Source of the DNA: Mycobacterium sp.
Lineage (GTDB): Bacteria > Actinomycetota > Actinomycetes > Mycobacteriales > Mycobacteriaceae
Reading direction: 5' to 3'
Assembly (NCBI GenBank): GCA_023264735.1
Contig: JAHFVD010000014.1
Span: 48,394 to 96,537, forward strand
Length of the DNA stretch: 48,144 nt
Positions 8,887 through 18,101 of the stretch are shown in pieces (position 1 is the stretch's first letter; every line of letters starts with the position of its first letter). The translations under genes were made by a program, and so were the position numbers. A model generated the notes under the pieces. The model worked only from the letters and a program-made list of their open reading frames with translations. It was not told the DNA's origin and did not search any database.

Positions 8887-11232
8887 CTAACGGAAAACCC
8901 CGGGCAGGCTCAGCGCGGACAACGTGTCGTCGTTGAGTGGGTTGTCGTGGACCATATAGGTCCACGTGGAGGTCGGGCGGGCGAGTTTCGACAGGTCCAG
9001 GCCCTGCTCCTCCTCGAGGATGTTGGCCGTCTCGAACGTCTGCTGGGACGCCTCGATCGCGTCGGCGGCCAGATTCGCGAACGCGTCGACGGCCATCCGG
9101 TGGAATTCGTCGAGCGGGTTCTGCCGGCCCAGGGCCCGCAGGTGGATGCTCTCCCGGATATCGGCCAGGTAGGCCAGGTGATCGGCCCAGCCGCGGTCCA
9201 GGTGGAAGAGCATGATCTGGCGGCAGATCGTCTCCAGCTGTTCCTCGCTGGACTTCTCGGCCAGCTCCTCATAGCGGTCCGGCGACAGGTCCTTGAGCTC
9301 GTTGCGGGCCGCCGCCGTGCTCAGCAGGGTGTTGCGGCGCTCCACGATGATCGCGCGCTGCTGGGCGATGAGTTGGTTGTAGCGCCAGGTGTTGGCGTGT
9401 ACGTCGAGCAGCCTTCCCTCGGCCACCCGCTGGGCGTGGTCGAGCAGGCTGCCCGCCTTGGGGCTGGTGATCTTCCCGGCGTCGTCGGTGTCGGTGGGCA
9501 GCTTGCCCTCGTCGAGGTGCGCGACGACGACGTTGTCCTCCCAGCTGGCGAAGAACACCGACGAACCGGGGTCGCCTTGGCGCCCGGCACGGCCGCGCAG
9601 CTGGTTGTCCAGCCGTTCGGTGAGGTGGCGCCCGGTGCCGATGACGTGCAGGCCGCCGAGCTCGGCCACCTCTTTTTTATCGGCGGACTGGTCGTCCGAC
9701 TCCGACCCGCCCAAGCGGATGTCGGTACCGCGACCGGCCATCTGGGTGGAGACGGTGACGGTGCCGAGCTTGCCGGCCTCCGCGATGACGGAGGCCTCTT
9801 CCTCGTCGTTCTTGGCGTTGAGTACGACGGCCGGAACGCCGCGGCGGATCAGCCGCTCGTGCAGTTCTTCGGACTCGGCGACGTCATGGGTGCCCACCAG
9901 GATCGGCTGGCCGGTGGCGTGCACCTCGATGATGTGCTCGATGATCGCCTCGGTCTTCGCCGCGGCGGTGATGTAGACCCGGTCGGCGGCGTCCTCGCGA
10001 ATGTTAGGCGCGTTCGACGGGATCGGCGAGACGCCCAGCTTGTAGAACTGGCGCAGCTGCTCGCCGGCGGCCAGCGCGGTACCAGTCATCCCGCACACCG
10101 TCGGGTAGCGGTTGATCAGCGCCTGCACGGTGATGGTGTCGAGCACCTCTCCGGTCTCGGTGGTCTCGATACCTTCCTTGGCTTCGACGGCCGCCTGCAG
10201 GCCGTCGGGCCAGCGCTGCAGCTGGGCGATCCGGCCACGGGAGGAGTTGATCAGCTGCACGGCGCCGTCGCGGACGATGTAGTGCACGTCGCGCTGCAAC
10301 AGCACATGCGCGTGCAAGGCGACGTTCACCTCGGTCAGCGTGGTGGTGACGTGCTCTTCGGAGTACAGGTCGATACCGCCCAGTGCGGCCTCGAGCTTCT
10401 TGGCGCCGTCCTCGGTGAGGTGGACGTTGCGACTCTCGGCGTCGGTGTCGTAGTCGGTACCGGCCGCCAATTCGCCTACCAGACGGACGATTTCGACCTT
10501 GGGGGTTTCCCGGTGTGTGGTGCCCGCCAGCACCAGCGGCACCAGCGCCTCGTCGACGAGCACCGAGTCGGCCTCGTCGATCAGCGCCACGTCGGGGTTG
10601 GGCGACACCAGGTCGGCCTCGTCGGTGACCAGCTGGTCGCGCAGTACGTCGAACCCGATTTCGTTGACCGACGCGTACGTGACATCGCAGCGATAGGCCG
10701 CGCGGCGCTCGGCGGCGGTCGACTCGGCGGTGATCCAGCCGACCGTCAGGCCCATGGCCTCGATCAGCGGACCCATCCACTCGGCGTCACGGCGGGCCAG
10801 GTAGTCGTTGATGGTGACGACGTGGACATTGCGTCCAGCCAGCGCGTAGCCGGCGGCGGCGATGGCACCCGAAAGGGTCTTGCCCTCACCGGTGGCCATC
10901 TCGACGACATCGCCGGCGAGCATGCGCAGAGCTCCGAGCAGCTGTACGTCGAAAGGACGCAGCGACGTCGTCCGCTCGGCCGCCTCACGGGCGATCGCCA
11001 GGAACTGCGGGACGTCAGCAGAGGCGGCGAGGTCGCCGAGTTCGAGCAGGGTGGCCGCCTTGAGCAGCTGCTCGTCGTCCAGCCCCTTGGCCTTCTCGTC
11101 GAACTCCGCCGACGCCGTGACCTCGGCCATCGACTCGGCTTTGGTCTTCTCGGTGCTGGCACCCAGGAGACGCCAGAAACCCCGGCTGATGCGGCCGGGT
11201 CCGGCAGCGCTGCTCTTGCGATCTTTCGCCAC
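8887..11232 (-). CDS. secA2: Accessory preprotein translocase ATPase SecA2
   Basis: This is a 781-residue DEAD-box motor of the accessory SecA2 export route, which in mycobacteria exports a limited set of proteins with SecYEG. Walker A is in [12 protein letters not shown] (Lys118) and the DEAD box in [13 protein letters not shown] (about 219-222). The preprotein-binding domain, the helicase motifs ([20 protein letters not shown]) and [19 protein letters not shown] are present. It lacks the zinc-binding tail of SecA1 and ends [11 protein letters not shown], as in M. tuberculosis SecA2. The N-terminus ([16 protein letters not shown]) also fits SecA2. The GTG start at 11230-11232 has no clear ribosome binding site and lies only 23 bases from a divergent gene, which may mean leaderless or near-leaderless transcripts. 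Confidence 0.97.
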   Translation of the reverse strand: MAKDRKSSAAGPGRISRGFWRLLGASTEKTKAESMAEVTASAEFDEKAKGLDDEQLLKAATLLELGDLAASADVPQFLAIAREAAERTTSLRPFDVQLLGALRMLAGDVVEMATGEGKTLSGAIAAAGYALAGRNVHVVTINDYLARRDAEWMGPLIEAMGLTVGWITAESTAAERRAAYRCDVTYASVNEIGFDVLRDQLVTDEADLVSPNPDVALIDEADSVLVDEALVPLVLAGTTHRETPKVEIVRLVGELAAGTDYDTDAESRNVHLTEDGAKKLEAALGGIDLYSEEHVTTTLTEVNVALHAHVLLQRDVHYIVRDGAVQLINSSRGRIAQLQRWPDGLQAAVEAKEGIETTETGEVLDTITVQALINRYPTVCGMTGTALAAGEQLRQFYKLGVSPIPSNAPNIREDAADRVYITAAAKTEAIIEHIIEVHATGQPILVGTHDVAESEELHERLIRRGVPAVVLNAKNDEEEASVIAEAGKLGTVTVSTQMAGRGTDIRLGGSESDDQSADKKEVAELGGLHVIGTGRHLTERLDNQLRGRAGRQGDPGSSVFFASWEDNVVVAHLDEGKLPTDTDDAGKITSPKAGSLLDHAQRVAEGRLLDVHANTWRYNQLIAQQRAIIVERRNTLLSTAAARNELKDLSPDRYEELAEKSSEEQLETICRQIMLFHLDRGWADHLAYLADIRESIHLRALGRQNPLDEFHRMAVDAFANLAADAIEASQQTFETANILEEEQGLDLSKLARPTSTWTYMVHDNPLNDDTLSALSLPGVFR

Positions 11233-11255
11233 GGGTCAACGGTACCGTCGGCGCC

Positions 11256-12824
11256 ATGACGGATGTCGACGTGCTCATCGCCGGTGCCGGACCGATCGGG
11301 CTGACCGCGGCCCTGGAGCTCACCCGTCACGGAGTGCACTGCCGGATCATCGACCCCGTCACCGATCCGCCCCAGTATGCGAAAGCGATTGGCGTGCAAC
11401 CCCGGACCCTCGAAGTCTTCGAAGGAATGGGCCTGCTGCACCGGATCCTCGACGCGGCGATCCCGCTGTACGGCCAGGTCATCTACGTCAACGGCGCACG
11501 GGTGGCCGAACTGGACATGAGCGTGCCCGCCGACGTCCCGTTCGGATTCGTCGGCATCCCGCAGTACGCCACCGAGCGCATCCTGGCCGAGGAGCTGGCC
11601 GCCCTCGGGGTGCAGGTCGCCCGCGGCGTGCGCCTGGACGCCTTCACCCAGGATGCCGACGGCGTGACGGCCACCCTCAGCGGAACAGGGACCCTGCGGG
11701 CCAAGTACCTGATCGGTGCCGACGGCGCACACAGCGTGGTGCGCAAGACTCTGGGGCTGTCATTCGAGGGTGGTGCGTTCGCCGAGCAGTACATGCTCGG
11801 CGACGTCGAAGTCGACTGGTCGCTGCCGCGCGGACATGTGGTGCGCAGCATGACGCAGACCGACGGCGTCACCGAGGACATCCTGGTGGCGGTTCCGCTG
11901 CCGGGCCGCCGGCGCTATCGGATGACCATGCTGGTGCCCGAGGAACTCGGGTCCGGCGAATCCAAGCCGGAGCTGCACCACCTTCAGGCGGTGCTCGACC
12001 GGTTGTCACCGGAGCCGACGACTGCGACCAACCTGCGCTGGTCGTCGATCTTCGGGATCAGCCACCGCATCGTCGACAGTTACGGCACCGACCGGGTCTT
12101 CGTGGCCGGCGACGCCGCCCACATCCATCCCCCGACCGGCGCGCAGGGCATGAACACCGGCATCCAGGACGCCCACAACCTGGCCTGGAAGCTTGCGCTG
12201 GAGTGCCACGGTGTCGCGTCGGCGGGTCTGCTGGCCAGCTACGACGCCGAGCGCAGGCTGGTCGGCGAAGAGGTGGTCGGGCGCACGGTGCGCCATGCCC
12301 AGCAGGGCATCGGCGCCGGCGAGACCGACCCCGACTACATCCTGCGCCGCGAGGCCCAGCTGCTGATCGACTACGCCGGCAGCCCGATCGTCGCCTCCGC
12401 CGGGGACGCGGACGGTGTGCGGGCAGGCCGGCGGGCCCCCGATGCGGCCGGCCTGGCGCGGGCCGCGGTGACCGGTCACGTTCGGCTGTTCGAGCTGCTG
12501 GACCGCCGCCGCCACACCACGCTGATCTATGCCGGCGCCGGTTCGACGTCGGCCGATCTTCCTGCGCTCGAAGCGCTCGCGGCGGCCGCGGTCGAGGCCG
12601 CCCACGGCGAGATGGACGTCTATTTGGTCGCCGACCCTGGCGCCGACGCAGCCGAGAGTGACCTACCGCTGATCCGCGATTCCGCCGGGGAGTTCGCCAC
12701 GCGATATGAGCCCGGCCCGTGCTCGGTGTTCGTTATCAGGCCGGACGGTTATCTTTGCTTCACCGGTCGCGACTCGCCCACGCAGGTGGATCTGAAGTGG
12801 GCGCTTAAGCTCACATTTCGCTAG
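11256..12824 (+). CDS. FAD-binding aromatic-hydroxylase-type monooxygenase
   Basis: This is a 522-residue flavoprotein of the class A (PheA/TfdB/PgaE) monooxygenase family, which uses NAD(P)H and O2 to hydroxylate aromatic or polyketide substrates. The Rossmann fingerprint VLIAGAGPIGLTAALEL opens the protein. The DG motif appears as YLIGADGAHSVVRKTLGL (about residue 150) and the GD motif as RVFVAGDAAHIHPPTGAQG, then MNTGIQDAHNLAWKL. The C-terminal 120 residues form a thioredoxin-like domain ending DLKWALKLTFR. The substrate cannot be read. It stands where ilvG lies in the M. tuberculosis order, divergent from secA2 and 106 bases upstream of the BacA-like transporter. Confidence 0.92.
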   Translation: MTDVDVLIAGAGPIGLTAALELTRHGVHCRIIDPVTDPPQYAKAIGVQPRTLEVFEGMGLLHRILDAAIPLYGQVIYVNGARVAELDMSVPADVPFGFVGIPQYATERILAEELAALGVQVARGVRLDAFTQDADGVTATLSGTGTLRAKYLIGADGAHSVVRKTLGLSFEGGAFAEQYMLGDVEVDWSLPRGHVVRSMTQTDGVTEDILVAVPLPGRRRYRMTMLVPEELGSGESKPELHHLQAVLDRLSPEPTTATNLRWSSIFGISHRIVDSYGTDRVFVAGDAAHIHPPTGAQGMNTGIQDAHNLAWKLALECHGVASAGLLASYDAERRLVGEEVVGRTVRHAQQGIGAGETDPDYILRREAQLLIDYAGSPIVASAGDADGVRAGRRAPDAAGLARAAVTGHVRLFELLDRRRHTTLIYAGAGSTSADLPALEALAAAAVEAAHGEMDVYLVADPGADAAESDLPLIRDSAGEFATRYEPGPCSVFVIRPDGYLCFTGRDSPTQVDLKWALKLTFR

Positions 12825-12930
12825 CCATCTGATCCGGACCCGCGCCTTCGCCGGGATCCAAGGGTAGGTTCGCCGGGAAGCCACACGGATCGGTCGTCAT
12901 GCGCGACGCCGCCGCAGGAGGAGAAACGCG

Positions 12931-14844
12931 TTGGAGAAGTTCACCCCGTCAATGGACTGGGGCCACGAGCTCGTCCCGTCCTTGATCTGGATTTCCAAAG
13001 CGTGGGCTATCAGCGCCGTTCTGACCCTCGTCGTGCTGGTCCTGCTGGCCCGCTACACCGTCTGGGGCCGGCAGTACTGGCGGATCACCGGTGACTACTT
13101 CAAGGGCCGGCAGAGCATCGGGGTGTGGATCTGGGTCGCCGTGCTGCTGCTGTCGACGATCATCTCGGTGCGCCTCGACGTGTTGCTCAGCTACTACAGC
13201 AACGACCTGTTCACCTCGCTGCAGGTGGCCTTCCAAGGCGCAGGCGGTGGCAACGAAGAAGTTCGCCAGTCCGGTATCCACGGCTTCTGGTCGGCGTTGA
13301 TCCTGTTCGGCATCCTGGCGACCATCTACATCAGCAGGGTGATGCTGGACATTTATCTGATGCAGCGGTTCATCATCCGCTGGCGGGTGTGGCTCACCGA
13401 CCGGCTCACCTGCGACTGGCTCGACGACCACGCGTACTACCGCACCCGCTTCACCGACAGCGATATCGACAACCCCGACCAGCGCATCCAGTACGACATC
13501 GACATCTTCACAGCCGGAGTGGGCTCCTCACCGAACACCCCGATGATCGGCAGCTCCAGCACGCTGTTGTTCGGGGCGGTCAACTCGCTGGTGACGGTGG
13601 TTTCGTTCACCGTGATCCTGTGGAACCTGTCCGGCCCGCTGACGTTCCTCGGTGTCACCCTGGGCCACGCGCTGTTCTGGGTGGTGCTGGTCTACGTGGT
13701 GTTCGCGACGATCATCGCGTTCTGGATCGGCCACCCGCTGATCAAGCTGAGTTTCCGCAATGAGCTCACCAACGCCGTGTTCCGCTACGCCCTGGTGCGG
13801 CTGCGCGACGCCGCCGAGGCCGTCGGCTTCTACCGCGGCGAGGATGTCGAGCGAAGCCTGCTGCGCACGAAGTTCGCCGCGATCATCGCCAACTACCGCC
13901 GGTATGTGAACCGCACGATCGCGCTGACCGGCTGGAACCTGTCGATGAGCCAGATCATCAATCCGCTTCCGCTGGTGATCCAGGCGCCCCGGCTGTTCTC
14001 CGGCGCGATCGACCTGGGTGACGTCACCCAGTCGTCGAGCGCCTTCGGGTCCATCCACGACTCGCTGTCGTTCTTCCGCAACGCCTATGACTCGTTTGCC
14101 TCCTACCGCGCGGCCATCATCCGTCTGCACGGGCTGGTGGAAACCAACGCCGAGGCCCGCGAGCTACCGAAGCTGAACACGCTGCCCAGCCACGACGGTT
14201 CGGTGGAGCTGCGGCGGGTGGAGGTTCGCAAGCCGGATGGCGGCCAGCTGGTCGACCCGATCGACCTGCGGTTGGAGCCGGGCGAGACGCTGGTGATCAC
14301 CGGGCCATCGGGGGCGGGCAAGACCACCCTGCTGCGCAGCCTGGCCCAGCTGTGGCCCTACACCTCGGGCACGCTGTGCCGCCCCGACGATCACGACACG
14401 ATGTTCCTGTCGCAGATGCCCTATGTGCCCTTGGGTGATCTGCGCACGGTGGTGTCCTACCCGGCGGCCTCCGGCGACATCGCCGACGACGAGTTACAGC
14501 ATGTGCTGGGCAAGGTCGCGTTGTCGCACCTAGCCATCCGGCTCAACGAGGTCCAAGACTGGGCCAAGGTGCTCTCCCCGGGTGAGCAGCAGCGCATCGC
14601 GTTCGCCCGGGTGCTCTTGACCAAACCGAAGGCGGTATTCCTCGACGAGGCCACCTCGGCGCTGGACGAGGGTCTGGAGTTCGCCCTCTACGAGATGGTC
14701 CGCAGTGACCTGTCGAACACCATTCTGGTCAGCGTCAGCCACCGCCACACGGTCGAGCAGCACCACGTCAGGCACCTGGAACTGCTCGGTGAAGGTGAGT
14801 GGCGGCTGGGCCGCATCGACGGAACCGAGCCCGCGACGGTGTGA
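12931..14844 (+). CDS. bacA: SbmA/BacA-type ABC transporter, permease fused to ATPase (Rv1819c type)
   Basis: This is a 637-residue fused half-transporter. The N-terminal 370 residues hold about six helices of the ABC_membrane_2 type (SbmA/BacA fold), for example [20 protein letters not shown] and [20 protein letters not shown]. The ATPase domain has Walker [10 protein letters not shown] (458-466), the signature [13 protein letters not shown] (548-560) and Walker [13 protein letters not shown] (568 on). The M. tuberculosis homologue (639 residues) imports cobalamin and other hydrophilic molecules, including bleomycin and some antimicrobial peptides. The start is TTG at 12931, supported by AGGAGGAG seven bases upstream. 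It converges on the KstD-like gene with a 27-base gap. Confidence 0.94.
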   Translation: MEKFTPSMDWGHELVPSLIWISKAWAISAVLTLVVLVLLARYTVWGRQYWRITGDYFKGRQSIGVWIWVAVLLLSTIISVRLDVLLSYYSNDLFTSLQVAFQGAGGGNEEVRQSGIHGFWSALILFGILATIYISRVMLDIYLMQRFIIRWRVWLTDRLTCDWLDDHAYYRTRFTDSDIDNPDQRIQYDIDIFTAGVGSSPNTPMIGSSSTLLFGAVNSLVTVVSFTVILWNLSGPLTFLGVTLGHALFWVVLVYVVFATIIAFWIGHPLIKLSFRNELTNAVFRYALVRLRDAAEAVGFYRGEDVERSLLRTKFAAIIANYRRYVNRTIALTGWNLSMSQIINPLPLVIQAPRLFSGAIDLGDVTQSSSAFGSIHDSLSFFRNAYDSFASYRAAIIRLHGLVETNAEARELPKLNTLPSHDGSVELRRVEVRKPDGGQLVDPIDLRLEPGETLVITGPSGAGKTTLLRSLAQLWPYTSGTLCRPDDHDTMFLSQMPYVPLGDLRTVVSYPAASGDIADDELQHVLGKVALSHLAIRLNEVQDWAKVLSPGEQQRIAFARVLLTKPKAVFLDEATSALDEGLEFALYEMVRSDLSNTILVSVSHRHTVEQHHVRHLELLGEGEWRLGRIDGTEPATV

Positions 14845-14871
14845 TCGCCCAAGCGGGCTGCCTTCCGGCGG

Positions 14872-16332
14872 TTAGCCTTTCGCAGCCGTCGCGGCGTGCG
14901 TCCCGGCCCGCCTGCCGAAGAAGGAGCCCTCCCCCAGCTGGGTGCCGCTGGCGTACCCCTTGCCATCCTGGGCGATGTTGGACGCGCACGCCCCGGCCGC
15001 GTACAGGCCGTGGATCACGCTGCCGTCGGCCCGCAGCACCTCGCCGTTGACATCGGTGGCCAGACCGCCGACGGTGAATCCGGAGTACATCGCCTTGCCG
15101 AGCGTCAGGTCGAAGGCGGCCCACGGCCCCTTGTCTTGTGGCGCAAGGAATTCCGGCTGCTTGTGGAACTCGGGGTCCTCACCCTTGGCGGCGTGCTCGT
15201 TGTAGTTGTTCAGCGTCTCGACGAGGTTGCCGGTCGGGATGCCCAGCGCCGCCTCCATCTCTTCGACTGTCTCCCAGCCGTCGATGAAGGTGATGAGCGG
15301 GATCTCCGGGTTCTGCATGTGGGCCTCGTCGACGATCAGGTAGGCCGCACTGTCGGGCTGGTCCATCACGTAACCCGAAGTGCGCGAATGGTAGCCGTCC
15401 TCGGTGACGAACCGCTTGCCGAACTTGTTGACGATGATGCCGGTCAGCAGGATCGACGGCGGGTAGACGGGGGCGGTGATGAACACCTGGTCCATATGCT
15501 TGGTGGCCCCGCCCACCGACTCACCGAGCCGGATGCCCAGCCCGTCGTCATAGGTGTTGCCGAGCACGAACGGCTTCTCGGCCAGCTTGGGAGTGAACTT
15601 GGCGACCATATCGGGATTCATCACGAACCCGCCCGCGGCGATCACCACCGACTTGGCCCGGATCGACCCGGTCTCGTTGAAGCGCTTCCACGAGACCCCA
15701 ATGACCGCATCGTCATTCACGATGAGGTTCGTCGCGCCGGTCTCGTAGCGGATCTGCACGCCCAGCTCGGCGGCCCGCTTCAGCAACAGGTCGATCACCA
15801 TGGCCGCGCCCTGGGTGTCACCGGGAACCGGGACCTTGTGGCCACGCGGGGCCGGTACCGCCATGTTCTTGTACGGCCACACCTTCTCGTTGCCGGTGAA
15901 CATCAGGCCCTCGGTATTCGGCTGAATCACAGCCTTTTCCGGGTAGTAGGTGCGCTCGAAGGCGACCCCGAGTTCCTCCAGCCAGTTGAAGTGCTCGACG
16001 CTGCCCTCGCAGTAGGCGCGGATCTTGTCGAACTCGGGCTCGCGGGACACCGCGACGAGGTACTTGTACATCTCCTCGACGCTGTCGCTGTGACCGGTCG
16101 CCTGCTGCACGGCGGTGCCACCACCGAGGTAGAAGTGTCCGCCCGCCATCGATGTGGTCCCGCCGGCGACCGCGGCCTTCTCGAGCACCAGAACCCTGGC
16201 GCCGGCCGCCGCGGCGCTGACCGCCGCGCAGCCGCCACCGATGCCGAACCCGATCACCAGGACATCGACGTCGTCGGACCACCCGGTTACCGCTGAGGCG
16301 TCGACGGTCGTGGGGATGTCCAGGCCACTCAT
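14872..16332 (-). CDS. FAD-binding dehydrogenase, 3-ketosteroid-dehydrogenase/fumarate-reductase fold (Rv1817 type)
   Basis: This is a 486-residue flavoprotein with the N-terminal dinucleotide fold DVDVLVIGFGIGGGCAAVSA, then VLVLEKAAVAGGTTSMAGGH, and a C-terminal FAD-closing motif GLYAAGACASNIAQDGKGYA with GTQLGEGSFFGRRAG. The family includes 3-ketosteroid delta-1-dehydrogenases and fumarate reductases. The real substrate is unknown. The start ATG overlaps the VOC gene's stop (ATGA at 16329-16332), so the two are co-translated. The open frame upstream of this start is the VOC gene in another frame and not part of this protein. A perfect KstR-type operator lies just ahead of the VOC gene, pointing to steroid or related lipid metabolism. 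Confidence 0.92.
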   Translation of the reverse strand: MSGLDIPTTVDASAVTGWSDDVDVLVIGFGIGGGCAAVSAAAAGARVLVLEKAAVAGGTTSMAGGHFYLGGGTAVQQATGHSDSVEEMYKYLVAVSREPEFDKIRAYCEGSVEHFNWLEELGVAFERTYYPEKAVIQPNTEGLMFTGNEKVWPYKNMAVPAPRGHKVPVPGDTQGAAMVIDLLLKRAAELGVQIRYETGATNLIVNDDAVIGVSWKRFNETGSIRAKSVVIAAGGFVMNPDMVAKFTPKLAEKPFVLGNTYDDGLGIRLGESVGGATKHMDQVFITAPVYPPSILLTGIIVNKFGKRFVTEDGYHSRTSGYVMDQPDSAAYLIVDEAHMQNPEIPLITFIDGWETVEEMEAALGIPTGNLVETLNNYNEHAAKGEDPEFHKQPEFLAPQDKGPWAAFDLTLGKAMYSGFTVGGLATDVNGEVLRADGSVIHGLYAAGACASNIAQDGKGYASGTQLGEGSFFGRRAGTHAATAAKG

Positions 16333-16820
16333 TGCTGCTCCTGTTTCACATAGTCGTAGAACGTGCGGATCGTGTCGGGGACGTACGCGATCTCGAGGTA
16401 GGGCACCCCGGCCGCGGGCGCGGCCAGGTAGGCGAACTGCATGCCGCCCGGCATTTCGCCGCGCGCGAGTACCGGAGCCGTCGCTTCGGCGGCGGCCAGC
16501 GCGGCCTCGAAGGCTTCGGGGTCGGGGACCTCCACGCAGATGTGGTGCAGGCCGGGACCGCTTTCCTCGAGGAATTCGCTGTAGACGCTCTCGCCGCGGG
16601 TCGGCGCGATGAGCTCGAGCTGGGTGTCGCCGGCGTAGCTCAGCGAGATGTCGGCGTGGTAGTCGGCGGGCGCACCGCGATGCACGCAGGTCTCGGGCCC
16701 GAAATGGATATCGGGCATTCGTATCCATTTCCTGGCCCCGAGCAGCGTCGTCAAGGCCGCTTCGGTGGCGTCCAGATCGCGGGTCACCCAGGCGATCTGG
16801 ACAGGTGTCTGGCTGGTCAT
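16329..16820 (-). CDS. VOC (glyoxalase/bleomycin-resistance) superfamily protein
   Basis: This 163-residue protein has a two-module VOC pattern: VQIAWVTRDLDATEAALTTL opens module one, which closes with LELIAPTRGESVYSEFLEE; GPGLHHICVEVPDPEAFEAA opens module two, which closes with PYLEIAYVPDT. Likely metal ligands are the His of LHHIC and the two Glu in LELI and LEIAY. VOC enzymes include epimerases, glyoxalases and ring-cleaving dioxygenases. At this size a methylmalonyl-CoA-epimerase-like or lyase role is possible, but I cannot assign it. It is translationally coupled to the KstD-like gene downstream and starts 34 bases after a KstR-type operator. Confidence 0.88.
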   Translation of the reverse strand: MTSQTPVQIAWVTRDLDATEAALTTLLGARKWIRMPDIHFGPETCVHRGAPADYHADISLSYAGDTQLELIAPTRGESVYSEFLEESGPGLHHICVEVPDPEAFEAALAAAEATAPVLARGEMPGGMQFAYLAAPAAGVPYLEIAYVPDTIRTFYDYVKQEQQ

Positions 16821-16853
16821 CGGTTTGAGGATATCCCCGGCCCGTCGGCGTGG

Positions 16854-16869
16854 CTAGAACGTGTTCTAG
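16854..16869. promoter_or_regulatory. Perfect inverted repeat matching the KstR operator consensus
   Basis: The sequence CTAGAACGTGTTCTAG is a perfect 16-base inverted repeat with a two-base centre. Its inner 14 bases fit the mycobacterial KstR consensus TnnAACnnGTTnnA at every fixed position. It overlaps the stop codon of the TetR gene and lies 34 bases upstream of the VOC start, so it is placed to control the VOC plus KstD-like pair. KstR represses cholesterol catabolism genes until a steroid-CoA intermediate releases it. Confidence 0.75.
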
Positions 16870-17576
16870 TTCTGTGGTCCCGCGGTCAGGAGGTCAATGG
16901 CCAAGCGGATCTGTTCGTCGAACAACACGCCCGTATCGGTGAATGTGTCGGCGCCGTATTGGCCGAAGATCTCCAGGCTGATGGCGCCGATGATCAGCGC
17001 CCAGACCGCGGTGCAGCGGATCACCAGCGCGTCGTCTCCCGGAAAGCCGAACTCGTCACGCACCCGGGACAGATCACCCGACATCGGTTGTGCGACATGA
17101 TGTTCGGTGAGCGCGATGTCTCCGGTGACAACGCCGGAGGCGACCGCGTCGAACAGCATTCCGATCACCCGGGTGCCGGGTCCGGTGGTCAGTTCGGCGG
17201 GGGCGCGATAGCCCGGCACCGGGGTGCCGTACAGCAGCGCCCAGTCGGCAGGCTGGTCGCTCGCCCACTGCCGCATGGCGTTGGCGATCGTTGCTACATC
17301 GGCTCGCCAGCCGCTGTCGATGCCTGCCCTGGCCTGCCCGACGGCGTCGGCCAGGTCGGAGTAGGCGTCGATCAGCAGCAGGGTCAGCAGGGCGTCGCGG
17401 CTGGCGACGTAGCGGTACACCGCCGAGGACACCATGCCCAGTTCGCGGGCGATCGCACGCACCGACAGCCCAGCCGCACCAACCGTCGCCAGCTGCTGTC
17501 GGCCCAGCTCGACGATCCGCCCTTCGATGCGCTGCCGCGCCTCTTCCCGCTTCCCCATCGGGCGAGTCTCGCACAT
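16866..17576 (-). CDS. TetR-family transcriptional regulator (Rv1816 type)
   Basis: This protein has 236 residues from ATG 17576, or 230 if the inner ATG at 17556-17558 (MGKREEARQRIEGR) is used; the inner one looks more family-like, but neither has a strong ribosome site. The N-terminal HTH is clear: GAAGLSVRAIARELGMVSSA, then VYRYVASRDALLTLLLIDAY. The C-terminal ligand domain fits TetR_C types found in mycobacteria (WRADVATIANAMRQWASDQP, WALLYGTPVPGYRAPAE). Inverted repeats in the 84-base gap to the divergent nitroreductase-like gene are probable operators, so it likely controls itself and that gene. Position next to the KstD-like flavoprotein matches Rv1816. Confidence 0.92.
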   Translation of the reverse strand: MCETRPMGKREEARQRIEGRIVELGRQQLATVGAAGLSVRAIARELGMVSSAVYRYVASRDALLTLLLIDAYSDLADAVGQARAGIDSGWRADVATIANAMRQWASDQPADWALLYGTPVPGYRAPAELTTGPGTRVIGMLFDAVASGVVTGDIALTEHHVAQPMSGDLSRVRDEFGFPGDDALVIRCTAVWALIIGAISLEIFGQYGADTFTDTGVLFDEQIRLAIDLLTAGPQN

Positions 17577-17586
17577 CCGAGATCAC

Positions 17587-17640
17587 TGCTCTTGATTTTC
17601 GCGGCACCGGCTGGCACTCTCAAAATAAGAGCAATGCTCT
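17587..17640. promoter_or_regulatory. Candidate TetR operators between divergent genes
   Basis: Three half-sites of one motif are visible. TGCTCTTGATTTT (17587-17599) is mirrored by AAAATAAGAGCA (17622-17633) with a one-base gap. The second also forms the perfect palindrome AGAGCAATGCTCT (17628-17640). They fill the gap between the TetR gene and the divergent nitroreductase-like gene, the usual place for an autoregulatory TetR operator. Confidence 0.6.
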
Positions 17641-17660
17641 CGAATTGGAGGGATGATCCG

Positions 17661-18101
17661 ATGGACCAGCACTATGACCGTCCGAACGCCGCCGCGCGCG
17701 CCGTCAATGCGGTGATTCGCCGGCTCGCCGAGGCGGGGGTCAGCATCGCCGGCACCCGCGCGTTGCGGGTGCGTGGCCGCAAATCCGGCACCCTGCACAG
17801 CGTTGTCGTCAATGTGTTGCGAGTCGACGGGGCCGACTATCTGGTGTCACCTCGGGGGAACACACAGTGGGCGCGCAACGCGCGGGCGGCCGGGGCCGTG
17901 GAACTCGGGCCGCGCTGGCGGCACACCCCGGTCGCGCTCACCGAAGTCGCCGACGACGACAAGCCGGACCTGCTCAAGCGCTACCTGGATCGCTGGTACT
18001 GGGAGGTCAAAGGCCACGTGGCCGGCCTCACGCCGGACTCGAGTGCCGATCAGCTGCGCGCGGCTGCCCCGGTGATCCCAGTGTTCGCGCTGGCGCGTTA
18101 G
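17661..18101 (+). CDS. Deazaflavin (F420)-dependent nitroreductase family protein
   Basis: This 146-residue protein belongs to the Ddn/nitroreductase-quinone reductase family, small split-barrel proteins that use cofactor F420. It shows GTRALRVRGRKSGTLHSVVV, then LRVDGADYLVSPRGNTQWARN and AGAVELGPRWRHTPVALTEV, the typical order. Activities in the family include menaquinone and nitroimidazole reduction; the substrate here is unknown. The start is ATG at 17661, with GGAGGG about nine bases upstream. Expression is probably controlled by the divergent TetR. The 3' end overlaps the serine protease gene tail to tail by four bases. Confidence 0.9.
   Translation: MDQHYDRPNAAARAVNAVIRRLAEAGVSIAGTRALRVRGRKSGTLHSVVVNVLRVDGADYLVSPRGNTQWARNARAAGAVELGPRWRHTPVALTEVADDDKPDLLKRYLDRWYWEVKGHVAGLTPDSSADQLRAAAPVIPVFALAR

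Noticed and set aside
8374..11259. Plus-strand open frame of 961 codons
   Set aside because: It is antisense to secA2 and the pgsA2 end. The translation is low-complexity (repeated Gln/Arg/Gly, Val/Gly runs), and secA2 accounts fully for the DNA.
14845..14871. GC-rich spacer between the BacA-like and KstD-like genes as an intrinsic terminator
   Set aside because: GCCCAAGCGGGC can form only a short stem and no T-run follows on either strand.
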